A DNA stretch of 64,000 nucleotides. Origin: Capsicum annuum. Taxonomy: Eukaryota; Streptophyta; Magnoliopsida; Solanales; Solanaceae. Below are positions 43,656 to 56,448 of the stretch, piece after piece; position 1 is the first letter of the stretch; the number at the start of each line of letters is the position of its first letter. A model generated the notes under the pieces. The model worked only from the letters and a program-made list of their open reading frames with translations. It made no database searches and had not been told where the DNA came from. A program made the position numbers and the translations under genes. Location of the stretch: NCBI RefSeq assembly GCF_002878395.1, contig NC_061115.1:94083678-94147677 (forward strand). The letters are read 5' to 3'.

Positions 43656-44828
43656 GTGAGTTCTCTGGTTTCTTTTACCATGGTATTGATTGACAAAATT
43701 TTAATGCAAGTATTGCTATATTTGGAGGTCTTTTACTTGGTTTGTTTGTATTGGAATCTTATAATTATTATGCATATCATGTAGAATCAATTAGAGTGAT
43801 TCATGCCTTCTAATCATGTAATTAGATTGATTGCGTTCTTTTCGTAGGACATGTACTGTAATATTTAACCCCGATTAGTTGAAGGAGTAACATACATTGA
43901 GTCAATCTCTATTCTCTCACATGGAATCCATGCACTTGGTAAGGAAATATTAATCGTCGAGGAGAAATCCTGTTGCCGAACAATATTTTTGGCAACTTAT
44001 CACTGTTCCGAGGTTTCTTTGCTTTCCGTGAGCACTATGCATATACCAGTACCACCAGCGTAATAAGAACCCCTGTGCAACCCCACCCAAGGAATTCAGC
44101 TGCTGTAGGGTTGTTCATGCGTCCTCACGTACTATTACCTAAATCAGATCTCCGATGTCACATGTCTCACGTGCCAGCACGTACAGTATTTTCCATGCCT
44201 TTTTCTTCACATAGTAGAGTAGCCTCTTGATTCCGATCTCTCCCATCTCCACTAGATCAGTTTTGTTGACTTGATATCTTATGTTTCCCCTGATTTTGTC
44301 GCAGTCTAGCTTACTTTTTACCAATTTTTGGGTATTCTAGAGGTCAACCAACCATTTATTTGAGATCAGTTTTAAGAGCTTTTCCAGCATTGAGATCAGT
44401 TTTAAGATTTTCTTCCCGCAAATAGACCACTTTTCTGGCAATTCTTTACAGTAAACAGGCTACTCCTGATAGTATCAGTTCCTTGTAGCTTCTGATTTGG
44501 GGACAAAATTATGATCAACATATTCATCGAGTACATTTCTTCAGTTGCAGAGACTTTCATTGAAAAATGTCGTTTGGAATGGATGTTTTTGGCTATAAAA
44601 GTACATTGTATCTGGCAATTTGAATCAAGTGATAACCACAGAACCTTTGATAGGTAGCTCGAACTGCTTGGTCTTCCTCTATTCAATGTTGTTGCCAAAT
44701 GTCCAGGAGTTCAAGATAACATAGTTAAATAAACTAAGGATATTGATTGAAGGTTAATAGGATAAGATTGATGCTCAATTGTACAACCTTGTATGAAAGT
44801 CGATTGACTCAAAATCAATGCCTTCTGT

Positions 44829-44903
44829 GAGGTGGAAGGTATTCCTTGGAATTAGTCGAGGTGCGTGCAAGCTGAGCTAGGACACCTCGGTTATCAAAAA
44901 ACA
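44829..44903 (+). mobile_element. SINE 3' fragment
   Basis: GAGGTGGAAGGTATTCC, GGAATTAGTCGAGGTGCG and GACACCTCGGTTATC followed by AAAAAA, matching the SINE at 13069-13175. No clear TSD. Confidence 0.65.
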
Positions 44904-45100
44904 AATTAAAAAATTTGATGCTTTCAAATTGTCCATTCCAGACATGTTTTGCAGTTTGGGACAAGGATCGTGCTTTATATACAAACATCTTTAGCTTTTA
45001 TAATGTGATTTTGCTAGATGGACTAGCCTTGTAGGATTTGGTTATGTCTACTCATCCTGGACTTGTTCAGGCAATTACCAAAGAGTTGAAGAGCTTAAGT

Positions 45101-45129
45101 GGGAGCTTTAGTGCACCGGGCTGCCCTTT
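45101..45129 (+). mobile_element. SINE 3' end remnant
   Basis: GGGAGCTTTAGTGCACCGGG then CTGCCCTTT, the 3' end of the SINE type seen at 26996-27161. Only about 29 bp. Confidence 0.45.
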
Positions 45130-45413
45130 GAAGAAATCAACTTTAGATTCAGTATCATTTGAGTATATCTATTTACACCAAAAACACTAAAGCACAAGGC
45201 AATTCAATTTGATTCTTTGCATACAATTCTCTGTATCCTTAGAGCATCTTGAATTTCTTTCCTTTCAAATTCAGGGACCATTCTCCATCTACTCCTGTTC
45301 ATTGCCGGTGATACTGCTTCCTCCCAACTCTATAGAGCTTCTGTAATCTTCCAGGCATTAATAATGCCTTTAAGGTTTATGAAAATTCTCCATAGCTATT
45401 TTGTCACCTTGCA

Positions 45414-48154
45414 TGTCACGCCTCAAATCCCATTGGGGCGGACAGGCACCGGTAACCGTAAAGGCCCGAGAGCACCAACCTATAACCTTATACTTCTCGT
45501 GTATGTAACTATGATAACCAAAGGTTCTGCCATATATAAATATAAAGCATCGACGAGAATATACAATAAGCCCAAGACTATGTATACAAGACTTGGCCGT
45601 TGGGGCTACAATATCTAAAGATAAGACACCATCATGCTTAATTTTACATTGGTCTACAAAGCCTCTAAACGATACATAAACTTAGTTAAGGTCGGGAAAA
45701 ACTCCCGGCTTACTTTTAACTACTGTACAATGCCAAAACATATATAAAAGACCTAGAAAAACCTGGAGCTCACCAATAGCCGGTGGATATCCTGTACTCT
45801 TACTGGGTAGGTTTTTTAGCTGAAGCATCTGTGCCTGCAACATGAAATATAGGTCTCCCGTGAGGGAAATGTGTACTGACTATGTAAGGTGAAGTAATAC
45901 ACATAATACAAGAGTTCAATTGAAATCAGATACAAATGTATAAATGGTGCCAGTAGACCACCTTTACGTATACTTGTAGGATCAGGAACATTATATTCTT
46001 TTCTTCATTTTACCTTTCTTACTTTATAATATTTGTAAGCTATATGATACAAATGACCAACCGATCAGTGGTAAATACAAAAATTAGGATTGACCCATGC
46101 TGGGCTTACGCCCCTTAGCTGCCACCCATGAATAAATAAATTGGGATTGACCCATGCTAGGCTTATGCCCCTGAGCTTCCACCCATATAGTTTAGATATG
46201 CGTTACTTAGTTTATTTAACCTTTGAGATTGTTACTTTGGTGGTCATAGTGTTATTGTACTTTGGAATGATAATCTTCCGGTAAGAGACATGTCAACAAA
46301 CACTTAACCCAATAACAATGAGGTAGGGAGCAATTTGTATGCAAATGAAATGTTTAGGAGCTAAAAATAACACATGGGTTTTATTTGACTTAAGGAGAAC
46401 TCCTGAAACTTGCTAGTGAAAGAAGACATGTAGATTTGATAATAAGCACGTATTGAGGTGTTTTAACACATTAGAGCGTGGAGACAAGGTCGTTAGGTAC
46501 ATGGGAGATCATGCATTATTACTATGTATCATTTACTATAGGAGAACTTCAGAAACTTACTTTGTAACACAAGTGTTGGATTTCATGCCAAAGAATGCAA
46601 AATAGAGTATGCCTTACGTACCTTGTTGTATAACTTCGATATTAACCCAAATTAATGTCCTTCCTTTTAGATTACTTATCTTTTATAAAGTATATGGTAA
46701 AACTAATATTAGTAACTAATCAACTCATTTGGGCTACCTAACTTTACCAAAACAATAGTCGGGCAGTAAACCCATAATTTATCAAATCAAGGGTGTTATT
46801 TTGACCCTTTTCTCCTCCAATTCTTATAAGATCCCCCGAAACAACTTTGGCTTCATTACACCTTCAAAACAATATACAAAATAGAATGGGCAGTAGGCAT
46901 ATACAACATTTAGTTTGTGGCATACCATTACACGCTTCTTCTATATTCCAATAAAAACTACCCACACCTTTCCCTAACATCAAACCGGCAGTCCCCAACC
47001 TATATACATAAAACAACCCCAAATTTCCTTTATCGTAGCAACCAAATATTGAACTCGTCATCCCTTGAGTTCTTAATGACAACACATCCATAATTCTTTA
47101 CCCAAACTCATACATAAGGAGGATAAAATAGAGCAGTCACCTTACCTCAATTTTCTGTAACTTATCCTTTTAACGTGAACTCTTTAAGAACTTGAACTTT
47201 AATTCACACTTTAAACCAAAGAAGAAAAGAGAAATCTCTTAATAATAAGGAAAAGTAAGCAGCTCGCTTGTTTTGTATTCTGCCCTGTATTTATAATTAA
47301 GCATGATTAGCATGTTTTCCTAATCTTCCATAGGAGTATTAAGCTAAACCTTATGTATTTTCACTTGCCTTGGCTTGCAAAGGTGAGGGTTTCTTCAAGA
47401 ACCCTTAAAGGAGAAATAGAGCTATTCCTTGCTGTTCTAGAGAAAAGTTGAGATAACTTATGAAATATGATCCTTTTATGTGACTTAGAAATGAAGGAAA
47501 TGACAAGCAACTTGGCCTTATAAAGGCCCTATTTTTGGCAGCTCTTTAGCTGCATTTTAGACTTCAAATTGGTCAAATTAGTCCAAGTAGGTGGTGTACC
47601 TACTTAAGGAGTTCAAGCTGCTCAAAAGATCAAAGTAGGTGATGTATCTACTTGCTTGATTCTTTGCCGGGCTCAATTAAATTGGGCCTTGGCAGATTTT
47701 AGTGTTGGGCCCTTTCTCCTTTTTCTTTCTCATTTTCTGTGTTTGGGCCCAAATAAGTACATTAATATAGGCCCAAATCTGATCAATTGCCCTTGGGTCC
47801 ATTAACTTGGTTCATATAGCTCAAGTAGGTGACTCACCTACTAGCTTAATTAAGTCAAGCAAGCACCTCAATGTTTTATTCCATTTTCAGCTCTTAATCA
47901 CTTTAATCTAACTTAAAACTTGTATACACTTGATCACTTTAAACTTTAGATTCTAATACCAGCTTACGATTCCTAGTTAAATAATTGTATCGACGTTAAC
48001 TTTGTCGTGTCACATTTAAATGTACGGGCAGTATCTAGAAACCCATTTACACCTTCAATACTCGCATAACAAATCTAATCCATTACCTATACCATAATGC
48101 TTTATCAAATTCCAGATAATGAGAACCAGTTGACGCAAAATACGAGGTGTTACG
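45414..48154 (-). repeat. Left (3') LTR of gypsy C, 2.74 kb
   Basis: The + strand begins TGTCACGCCTCAAATCCC and ends GAGGTGTTACG, next to the purine tract at 48155. On the minus strand that is CGTAACACCTCG, a TG-start with one change. Contains a 57-bp imperfect tandem repeat (46087 and 46144). 46764-47640 is repeated at 62757-63636, the right LTR. The putative TSD half is TTGCA (45409-45413). Confidence 0.85.
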
Positions 48155-48424
48155 TCCTCCCCCGTAGGAATAGTCGTTCTCGAATGTTAGCATAATTATC
48201 TAACCTAAACAAGTTCAAGCATAAGTTTAATCTTTCTGTTACCACACAATACTTATGTACTATACTTGTTAGTGCTCAATTCAGCAGCTTGGACTCTCTT
48301 TTCATATTTGAATAAATGGGGGTACTTATATTTCATCGCTTCTTCGGCATCCTATGTGATCACTTCTATTTGCTGGTTTCTCCAAAGTGCTTTTACAGTA
48401 GCTATTTTCTTATTTCTTAACTTC

Positions 48425-49560
48425 TTAACCTGTAATACCAATAGGTACTTCTTCATAGGTGAGATCTTCCGTGACTTGTACATCTTCAGTAGGAGTAATA
48501 TGAGATGTATCTCCTATGCACTTTCGAAGCATTGAGACGTGAAACGCTAGATGAACTGTTGAGAGCTCTTGGGGTAGCTCGAACTCATATGCAACTTGGC
48601 CAAATCTTTGAATAATCTTATACCATATATGACGAGGATTTAGTTTTCCTTTCTTACCAAATCTCATTACTCCTTTCGTTGGTGAGACCTTCAAGAATAC
48701 CCAATCACCTATAGCAAACTCTAGTCCCTAACATCCGCATATGATTTGTGTCGACTTTGGGCTGTTTCTAACTGCTGTTGGATCACTTTAACCTTTTTCA
48801 TAGCTTGATGAACAAGATCTGGCCCAAACAAGGAAGTTTCACCCACTTCAAACCATCTAATTGGTGATCTACACTTTCTTCTGTATAAAGCTTCATATGG
48901 TGCCATTTTGATACTCGAATGATAGCTATTGTTGTAGGCGAACTCGATAAGCTGTAAATGATCATCCCAACTACCTTTAAAGTCCAGTATACAAGCTTAT
49001 CTTCAAGTGTTTGAATGGTACGTTCTGTTTGTTCATCTGTTTGAGAGTGAAGAGCTGTACTTAAATTCATTTATATTCCCAAGTTTCTCTGAAAAGACTT
49101 CCTAAAAATTTGCAGAAAATTGAGCTCCCCTATCAGATATAATAGAGATTGGGACTCCATGCAGCCGAACTATCTCTTTAATATACAATCTCACATACTC
49201 TTCAACTTTGTAAGTGGTCTTAACCGGTAGGAAATGTGCTGATTTGGTAAGTCTATCAACTATTAACCATTTGGAATTGAACTTTCGAGATGTGCGAGGC
49301 AAACCAGTGACGGAATCCATGTTGATCATGTCCCACTTTCAAATGGGAAGATCTATACGTTGCGTATAACCTCGGGCTTTTGGTGCTCTACTTTAACTCT
49401 GACACAATTTGGACATTGGGCTATAAATTTTGCGATATTCTTCTTCATGTCACCGCACCAATACACTCCTTTCAAATCATGATACATTTTAGTTTATCCC
49501 GGATGGATAAAATACCTTGAATGATGTGCCTTTGTCATAATCCTCTTTCTTAGCCCATAC
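48425..49560 (-). pseudogene. gypsy C integrase (broken)
   Basis: H2C2-type N-terminus at about 49490-49380 (FIAQCPNCVRVKVEHQKP in one frame). The core begins with [32 protein letters not shown] (first Asp) and [13 protein letters not shown] (second Asp), then MAPYEALYRRKCRSPI. The C-terminal part reads GVMRFGKKGKLNPRHI and VAYEFELPQELSTVH. Frameshifts near 49085, 48900 and 48710. A chromodomain is not evident. Confidence 0.85.
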
Positions 49561-50154
49561 ATTAGGTACACACTATCTGTTTTGGAACCGAAGTACTTTC
49601 TCTGTCTTGCATAAGCTTAAATGTGATACACGGCCAAACCCCAAACACACGAAAACAAAGAACAACACAAGCTACGGAATCAAGATACAACCAAATACAA
49701 GATAACAAACTAGCAAAATAAGGATAGATATACAACTTGACATAAAGAGTACACAAGAATGAAGAAGTGTTTCAAACTCTAAAACCCTTAAACTCATGCA
49801 AACCAACACCAAGTTCTTACGTTGAACCCAAGAGGGAATCGGTTCACCTCAAGAACTCACGTTTCTAGCCAAAGAACAACACAAGTGATATCCACACTTG
49901 TGACCTAGTTATGAGTAGTCTACTCTCCAAGAGAGGATTGTGTTTCAAAATATTACAAACTCAAGAATGAACTCACTAACTAAAATAAGACTAAAGAAGT
50001 CCTACTTATAGTCTATTACAAAAAAGAGATAGAAATGACCACTACACCCTTAATGAAGGGCGCGTTTAGAGTGCACAAAGGAGACGACCTTGGAGTGTTT
50101 TAAGACACTAAGGCATTTCTTCATACTTCAACACATGCACTCTTTTAGATGGAC

Positions 50155-51539
50155 TTAAGACATACACACATCCATCTTCATCTTCATGAACATGCTTTGA
50201 AGACTTTGTAATTCCCGAGCATGATTCCTTGTGAATGGTCTTGAGTCCTTGGCACACGTATCATCCTCTCCATCTTGAAAGGAATTTGACCTCAGATTTA
50301 CGGCTTCATCATCATCAATGGTGTTAATAAGTGAGAGGTCATACACATTAAACGTGTTATGCACTTGGTATTCCGGAGGGAGGTCGATCTTGTATGCATT
50401 ATCACTGATCCTTTCAAGCACTTGAAAAGGACCATCACCCCTCGGCATCAACTTGGCCTTCCTTTGTGTTGGAAACTGATCTTTCCTAAGGTGCACCCAT
50501 ACCCAATCTCCCAGTTCTAGAACAAGCCTTCATCTCCCCTTGTTAGCCCTCTTAGCAACTTGTTTTTTTTCTTCAAGCCATAGCCTCACTCTTTCATGCA
50601 ATTTCTTCATGGCTTTGGCCCTTTTGCTTCCATCTAAGCTCAACACAACATCACTAGACAAATGGGTTAAATCTAAAGGGGTAAAGGGGTTTAGGCCGTA
50701 TACATACTCAAAGGGAGTCATACCCGTGCTTGAATGGATAGCACGGTTATAAGCAAACTCAACTAGGGGTAGGTGATCCTCCCAAGAAGTCATCTTACCT
50801 TTAACCATGGATCGTAACATAGAACCCAAGGTCCTATTTACTACTTCCGTTTGGCCATCGGTTTGTGGGTGGCAAGAGGTTGAGAATAGCAACTTCGTAC
50901 CAAGCCTACCCCATATCGACTTCCAAAAGTGACTAAGGAACTTGGAGTCCCTATCACTAACAATGGTCCGCAGGATGCCATGTAACTTAGCAACATGTTC
51001 AACAAACAACGAAGCTACACTAGACGTGTCCTCACTCTTAGAGCATGGGATGAAATGTGCCATCTTTGAGAATTGGTCAACCATAACAAAGATATTATCC
51101 CTACCTCTTTTTGTCCTTGGCAACCCCAAAACAAAGTCCACAGATATGTCAAGCTAAGGATGTAAGGGAGTGGGAAGCGGGGTATACAATCCTTGAAGGA
51201 AGAGGCGTGATTGTCACTCCTACAATCTATACATTGGCCACAAATCTTAGCAACATCTTTGCGCATTTTAGGCCAATAGAATTGTTCCTTTAAGATCCCA
51301 AGGGTTTTCTCAACCCCAAAGTGTCCCATTAAACCACCATCATGTGCCTCTCTCACAAACGATTCTCTCCAAGAACTAGAGGACACACACAACCTTTTTC
51401 CTTTGAACAAGTAGCCATCAAACTTGGAATAGGGAGTGGAATTTCTATCCGTGAGCCATCTTTCCCTACCCCACTCTTCGCATTCCCTAAAGAGGAGAAA
51501 AGGTAGGGTTCTCGGGATATAATGATTTGAGGCTCTCAA
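50155..51539 (-). pseudogene. gypsy D integrase
   Basis: Zinc N-terminus: VREAHDGGLMGHFGVEKTL ... CGQCIDC (about 51370-51220). Core: MDFVLGLPRTKRGRDNIFVM, VDQFSKMAHFIPC, TIVSDRDSKFLSHFW, and CHPQTDGQTEVVNRTL with the Glu. C-terminal tail: HLRKDQFPTQRKAKLMPRGD, YKIDLPPEYQVHNTFNV. Shifts near 51140 and 50515. Otherwise long open stretches, better preserved than element C. Confidence 0.88.
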
Positions 51540-52911
51540 ATCCCATCAACTTGGAAGACAAGGTAGAAACAAACACATGTTTCCTAGATAATGCGTCGGC
51601 AACCACATTTTCCTTTCCTTTTTTGTATTGAATAACATAGGGGAAGATTTCTAGGAATTCAATCCACTTAGCATGCCGTTTGTTGAGCTTATCTTGGGCC
51701 CTAAGATGTTTCAAAGATTTATGGTTCCTTCGGATCACACTCTTTGGGCCACAAATAGTGTTGCCAATTACCCAAAGCATTAATCAAGGCGTATAACTCT
51801 AGTGGAATAATTTAGAGTCGCGCCCTTGAGGTTTTCACTAAATAGGCAATAGGTTTAAGATCTTGCATTAAGACGACACTTATTCCTACTTTACTTGCAT
51901 CACATGCAACTTCAAACATTTTATCAAAGTTGGGTAATTGCAACAAAGGGGCGGAAATGAGCATAACTTTCAAGGTTTCGAAGGCCTTAGCTTGTTCATC
52001 ATCCCACTTGAATGGTTGGTCCTTTCGGATGACCTCGGTCAAGGGTGCGACAATGGTACTAAACCCTTTGACAAACCGCCTATAAAAACTAGCCATGGAA
52101 GCTTCGGACTTTACCAATGGATTGTGGAGTTGGCCAATTATTTATAGCGTCTATCTTGGATTCATCCACTTCGACTCCCCTTGAACTTACAACAAATCCC
52201 AAAAACACAACTTCATCAACACCAAAAGAGCATTTCTCAACATTAGCATACAACTTTTCCTTTCTAAGGACTTCAAACACACCACTTTGTAGATGCATAA
52301 CATGCTCATCAAAGGATTTGCTATAAACCAAGACATCATCAAAATACACCACAACAAACTTTTCACTGAACGGTTTCATCACATTATTCATTAATCGCGT
52401 GAAAGTACTAGGAGCATTACTAAGGCCGAATGGCATAACCATCTATTCATAGAGACCAAATTTGGTCTTAAAGGCGGTTTTCCATTCATCACCCGGTTGC
52501 ATTCTTATTTGGTGATAGCCACTCCTAAGATCAATTTTTGAAAACACACAAGAACCATTCAACTCATCAAGCATATCATCCAACAAAGGAATAGGGTGAG
52601 ATATTTTATTGTTATCTTGTTGATGGCTCGGCAATCCACACACATGCGCCATGTTTCGTCTTTTTTGTCACTAACAACACCGGAACCACTCACGGACTCA
52701 TGCTTTCCTTGATGTACCCCTTATTGAAGAGTTCCTTAACTTGCCTTTGAAGTTCTTTGGTATCCGTCGGGTTACTTCGATAGGCTAGTTTGTTAGGAAA
52801 TTGTGATCCCGACACGAAGTCTATTTGATATTCAATGCCCCGAAGTAGGGGTAACCCTTGCGGCAACTCGCAACTCCTTGGGAAATACATCTTCAAGTTC
52901 CTGCAAAACAA
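51487..52911 (-). pseudogene. gypsy D reverse transcriptase and RNase H
   Basis: RT: DFVSGSQFPNKLAYRSNP, then (shift) [33 protein letters not shown] (first Asp), [17 protein letters not shown], and [13 protein letters not shown], the catalytic box, at about 52315-52350. RNase H: FYRRFVKGFSTIVAPL, FEVACDASKVGISVVLMQ and [18 protein letters not shown]. At least four frame changes or stops. Confidence 0.9.
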
Positions 52912-53391
52912 GAGAAATAGATGGGAAATGTAAGAAGTAGAAGAGGAATAGAATGGGAAATGTAAGAAGTAGAAGGGTTAGTATCAAAAGCATGGGCGTA
53001 GTGTCATCATACTCCTTGAAGAGATCCTCTTCCTGCCAACATCGTAGCCTCTTTACCTTTTGAAGTTGGAACTCCCTCGGCTCCCTCACCCTTCCCACTT
53101 TCAGGTTTCCTTCCTTTTTTGCCCTTTTTCTTCAATTCCCTTATTTGTTGATAGCTTTATACATTTGTGATGGGGAAAGTGGATGAAGTGTGAACTTTCG
53201 GCCCTTGAATTCAAAAGAGTACTAGTTGTTCCGGCCATCATGCTTGGTAGATCTATCATATTGTCCCGATCGACCCAACAATAAAAGACAAGCTTGTATT
53301 GGGATGATATCACAAAGCACTTCATCTTCATAGTTTCCCTCTTTAAACCGAATCACTATTTGGCGGGTTACCTTTAATTCTCCTCACTCGT

Positions 53392-55160
53392 TCAACCATT
53401 GGAGCTTATCGAACTTGCATGTGGAGTAGTAGGTAACTTAAAGTAGTCCACCATTGCGGCACTAGCAACATTGGCACAATTTCCACTATCAACAATCAAG
53501 AAACACACACCTCCGTTAATAAGGCACTTGGTATGAAAAAAATTCTCTCTTTGACTTGGATCATCCAACGCATTACTAATCATAACTCTCTGTACCACAA
53601 AATTAGGTACTTCAAGTTCACCACCTTGCAGCCAAGTATCCTCCTCATCACCCTCACTTGGTTTTTCAGTTTCTCCTCGCTCTCCATCTTGAGAGTCATC
53701 ATCATTCTCACTCGGTTCAATTCCCACCTCTTCCCCTAGGTAATACAATTTTCCCTCCCTTAGGATCACATTCTTCCGGTTTAGACACTCATTAGCCTTG
53801 TGTCCCCACCCTTGACATTTGAAGCATTGAAATCCCTTGGAATTGGAAATAGAATTCGGTTTACCTTTATATCTTGGAGGTTGATGTTGGGCAGCCTTGG
53901 TCACGGGTTGAGGAGCATTGGATGGAGGATTTTTGGGCTTGTTCCACCTCGAAGATGATTGAGCCTCCTCTTTGTTTTTGGTCCAACTCGAGGAGCCTTG
54001 ATGGCCCTTGGCCTTGTATGCCGACCTCTCGTTAATCTCCCTTTCAATCTCTAAAGCCGCTTGAAAGATACTATCAATCGTTTCAAACTTATGAAGAGTC
54101 ATGTGCATAGAGATTTCTTTGTTTAGGCCGACCTTAAAACGTATGATGTCGTAAACGTATGATGTCGTGACTTACTTGTTCCCCTCGGTGATCAAGTTTC
54201 AAAATGTTGTTGGAACTCATCATAGTAAGCCACGACGTTCTTTTTACCTTGCCTCAAGTTGTACAACTTGGCAAAGAGCTCATGCTGGTAGCTCTCGGGT
54301 AAGTACCTTTGCCTCATAAGGTACCTTAACCTAAACCAAGGAAGGGGTTGCCCCTCAATCAAGACATTTCCAAATCGTTTAACATACTCCCACTACGTAG
54401 CAGCATAACCTTCAAAGTGAGTTATTGCATAACAACTTTTTTTGTACTCGGTAAGATCATTAACTTGGAAGATTCTCTCACATGCGGACTCCCATCCAAG
54501 AAACTCTTCGGGATCACTCTCACCTTTGAAGATTGGAAGACCCACTTTGATGGAGTTTATGCCTACATCCCTATCTCTATTACCTTGAGAATTCCTGTGG
54601 CCAACTCTACCCTCATGCCTACAGAATCCCCTTGGTTCCGTCTCCTTCTAATCCCTTCTTTCATCAAGTAAGGATCAGCATAAGCTCTATACCCCCTCTT
54701 GTTGATCCTCTCTACCATATCCCTCTACATGGACGGGTGGATTTTGGACAAGTGGAACTTGATATGGAGAAGTTGGATTTGGTGGAGGTGGAGGCCTTTG
54801 GTTTAGAGGAGCTTGGAATGGAGGGTTCGAGTTTAGGTGTAGTATTTGGTGTGTTCCAAGTTCATCTTGTTGGACTTGGTGAAGTGGAGGATGGATTGGT
54901 CTATTATAGTCACGGCTTTGGGAATAAAAGGTGGTTTGATTTGTGGCATTTGGTGGTTGTCTTGGGTGATTGAACATTTGATACAAAGTTTCGGGGGTAA
55001 TGATTGAGGAAGTATTTTGATCATGCCCACTTGACGACACATGATAGTGTTGAGGAGTAGAAGGTCGGGAACTCCTTTGACTTTCTATTTGTTCTAACCT
55101 CCCACTAATAGTGGACACATACCCTTTCAATGAAGACATATCCATTTGCATCTTGTCCAT
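53392..55160 (-). pseudogene. gypsy D gag and protease
   Basis: The gag ATG ends at 55160 (MDKMQMDMSSLKGYVSTISG), followed by a Pro/Gln-rich N-terminus. The Retrotrans_gag core lies in a disrupted frame at about 54600-54200 (LPIFKGESDPEEFLGWE, LRYLMRQRYLPESYQHELF). At 54108-53392 come the knuckle CFKCQGWGHKANEC (53834-53793) and the protease start FLIVDSGNCANVA. The pieces are in three frames, so not functional. Confidence 0.85.
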
Positions 55161-56448
55161 GCTACGGTAAGAGTCTTGATGTGAGCCAAAATGGTATTAG
55201 TAGCATTGTTGTCCACAGATTGGGAGGTTGTTCCCTCGGTCTACATTATACTTAAAAGACACCTACAAAAATAACAAACAAGTTAGCTCAAAAATATCCT
55301 CACCACACTCTCACACGTGATTACCTCACACATGGTTTCACAAGTGTTGTAAGTCGGCTAGCAACCCGTGAGAAGTTGAGGGTGAGTCTACTCTTGCCCG
55401 GAATGGGCTTTCGTTCAAAGGCTCAAAGAAAATCTTGTTCGGACTTGAGCCAAGAATTACCACGATTTACAAACAACAAAAGCACACAAATAACACTAAC
55501 ACGAAGAAATGTACTCAAAACTAATTTACAACCTAGTAGGTGATTACTAGTTTGCCAATCAGTACTAGAATCAACAAAATTGAAACCAATTGAAACAAGG
55601 AAAAGAAACTAGGAATTCCAAAATTTTTGATCCTATGATGATATGGCAGCCACGTATTGGCCGTTGAAATGTTGTTGAAGTTGGAAGTTTTTTTGTTCCA
55701 AAATTGAAGAGAGAAATTTTGGCTATGGTAGGTAGACAAACAAGACTTTAGGCTTCCTTTGCAAATTCAAAGAGCTTCGACCTTCTTGCACTCTTTTGGC
55801 AAGACAACTTTTTTGCAAGTCTTGTCTCCTTTCCTTTTTTAGTCAATCTTGAAAAGAGCCCTTACTCCTTTTTAGTAACAAGGCTTTTTGGAAGCCTTTT
55901 GTCTTTTTACTTCTTTGGTGATGTCTTGGGGGAGTGTTTCCAAGACAAACAAGGAGTCACACAACCTTCTTTGAAGCTTCTTCTTCAACATAACATGAAG
56001 AACATCAAGAACAACAACAATAGCCTTCCACAATATTCAACAACAACGTGAAAAATAGCTCAAAAATTTGGATTTAGACTCTAGAAGTGTTAGTGAGAAA
56101 GGAGCTAACACTAGAAACAACCAAAACACACAAAAATATCCTAAATCTAGACTCAAACCTTCGGCCAAGACACAAAAACAAGAACACTATTTTCGGCCAA
56201 GGTACAAAACAAGAACGACTATTCTTTTTTTTTGTGAGATTTCTCTAAGTAGTAATCCCAAGATTGATTTTGTTAGAACAAAATCAAACCTTGCTCTGAT
56301 ACCAAATGATACACGGCCAAACCCCAAGCATATGAAAACAAGAACAACAGAAACTACAGAATCAAGATACAACTGAATACAAGATAACAAACAAGCAAAA
56401 TGAGGATAGATATACTACTTGACATAAAGAGCACTCAAGAATGAAGAA

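Larger units (their letters stand above)
43656..45413. other. Start of a >20-kb intron; two SINE remnants
   Basis: Apart from the SINE pieces at 44829-44903 and 45101-45129, no coding signature or repeat border was recognised. 44363-44412 holds two copies of TTGAGATCAGTTTTAAGA. The expected LHWSL exon is absent. Confidence 0.4.
49624..56448 (-). mobile_element. Ty3/gypsy element D nested in gypsy C
   Basis: The left LTR starts at 49624 (TGATACACGGCC) and runs to about 50130. Integrase, RNase H, RT, protease/gag follow at 50155-55160, with a leader of about 1.1 kb, the primer site (complement of TGGTATCAGAGCAA, 56291-56304) and the right LTR, of which only 141 bp remain (56307-56448). Its RT and integrase differ clearly from those of C ([26 protein letters not shown]). 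The integrase of C ends left of it and the RNase H of C resumes right of it. Confidence 0.9.

Noticed and set aside
43973..44230. Candidate exon with catalytic His after the last ULP2 exon
   Set aside because: The 85-codon + frame has no LHW motif and no family match; nothing similar in the remaining intron before 45414.
54348..54973. Two + strand open frames above 100 codons
   Set aside because: Antisense to gypsy D gag, no signature.
56068..56376. 102-codon + strand frame
   Set aside because: Covers the leader, primer site and LTR of gypsy D on the opposite strand; low complexity.
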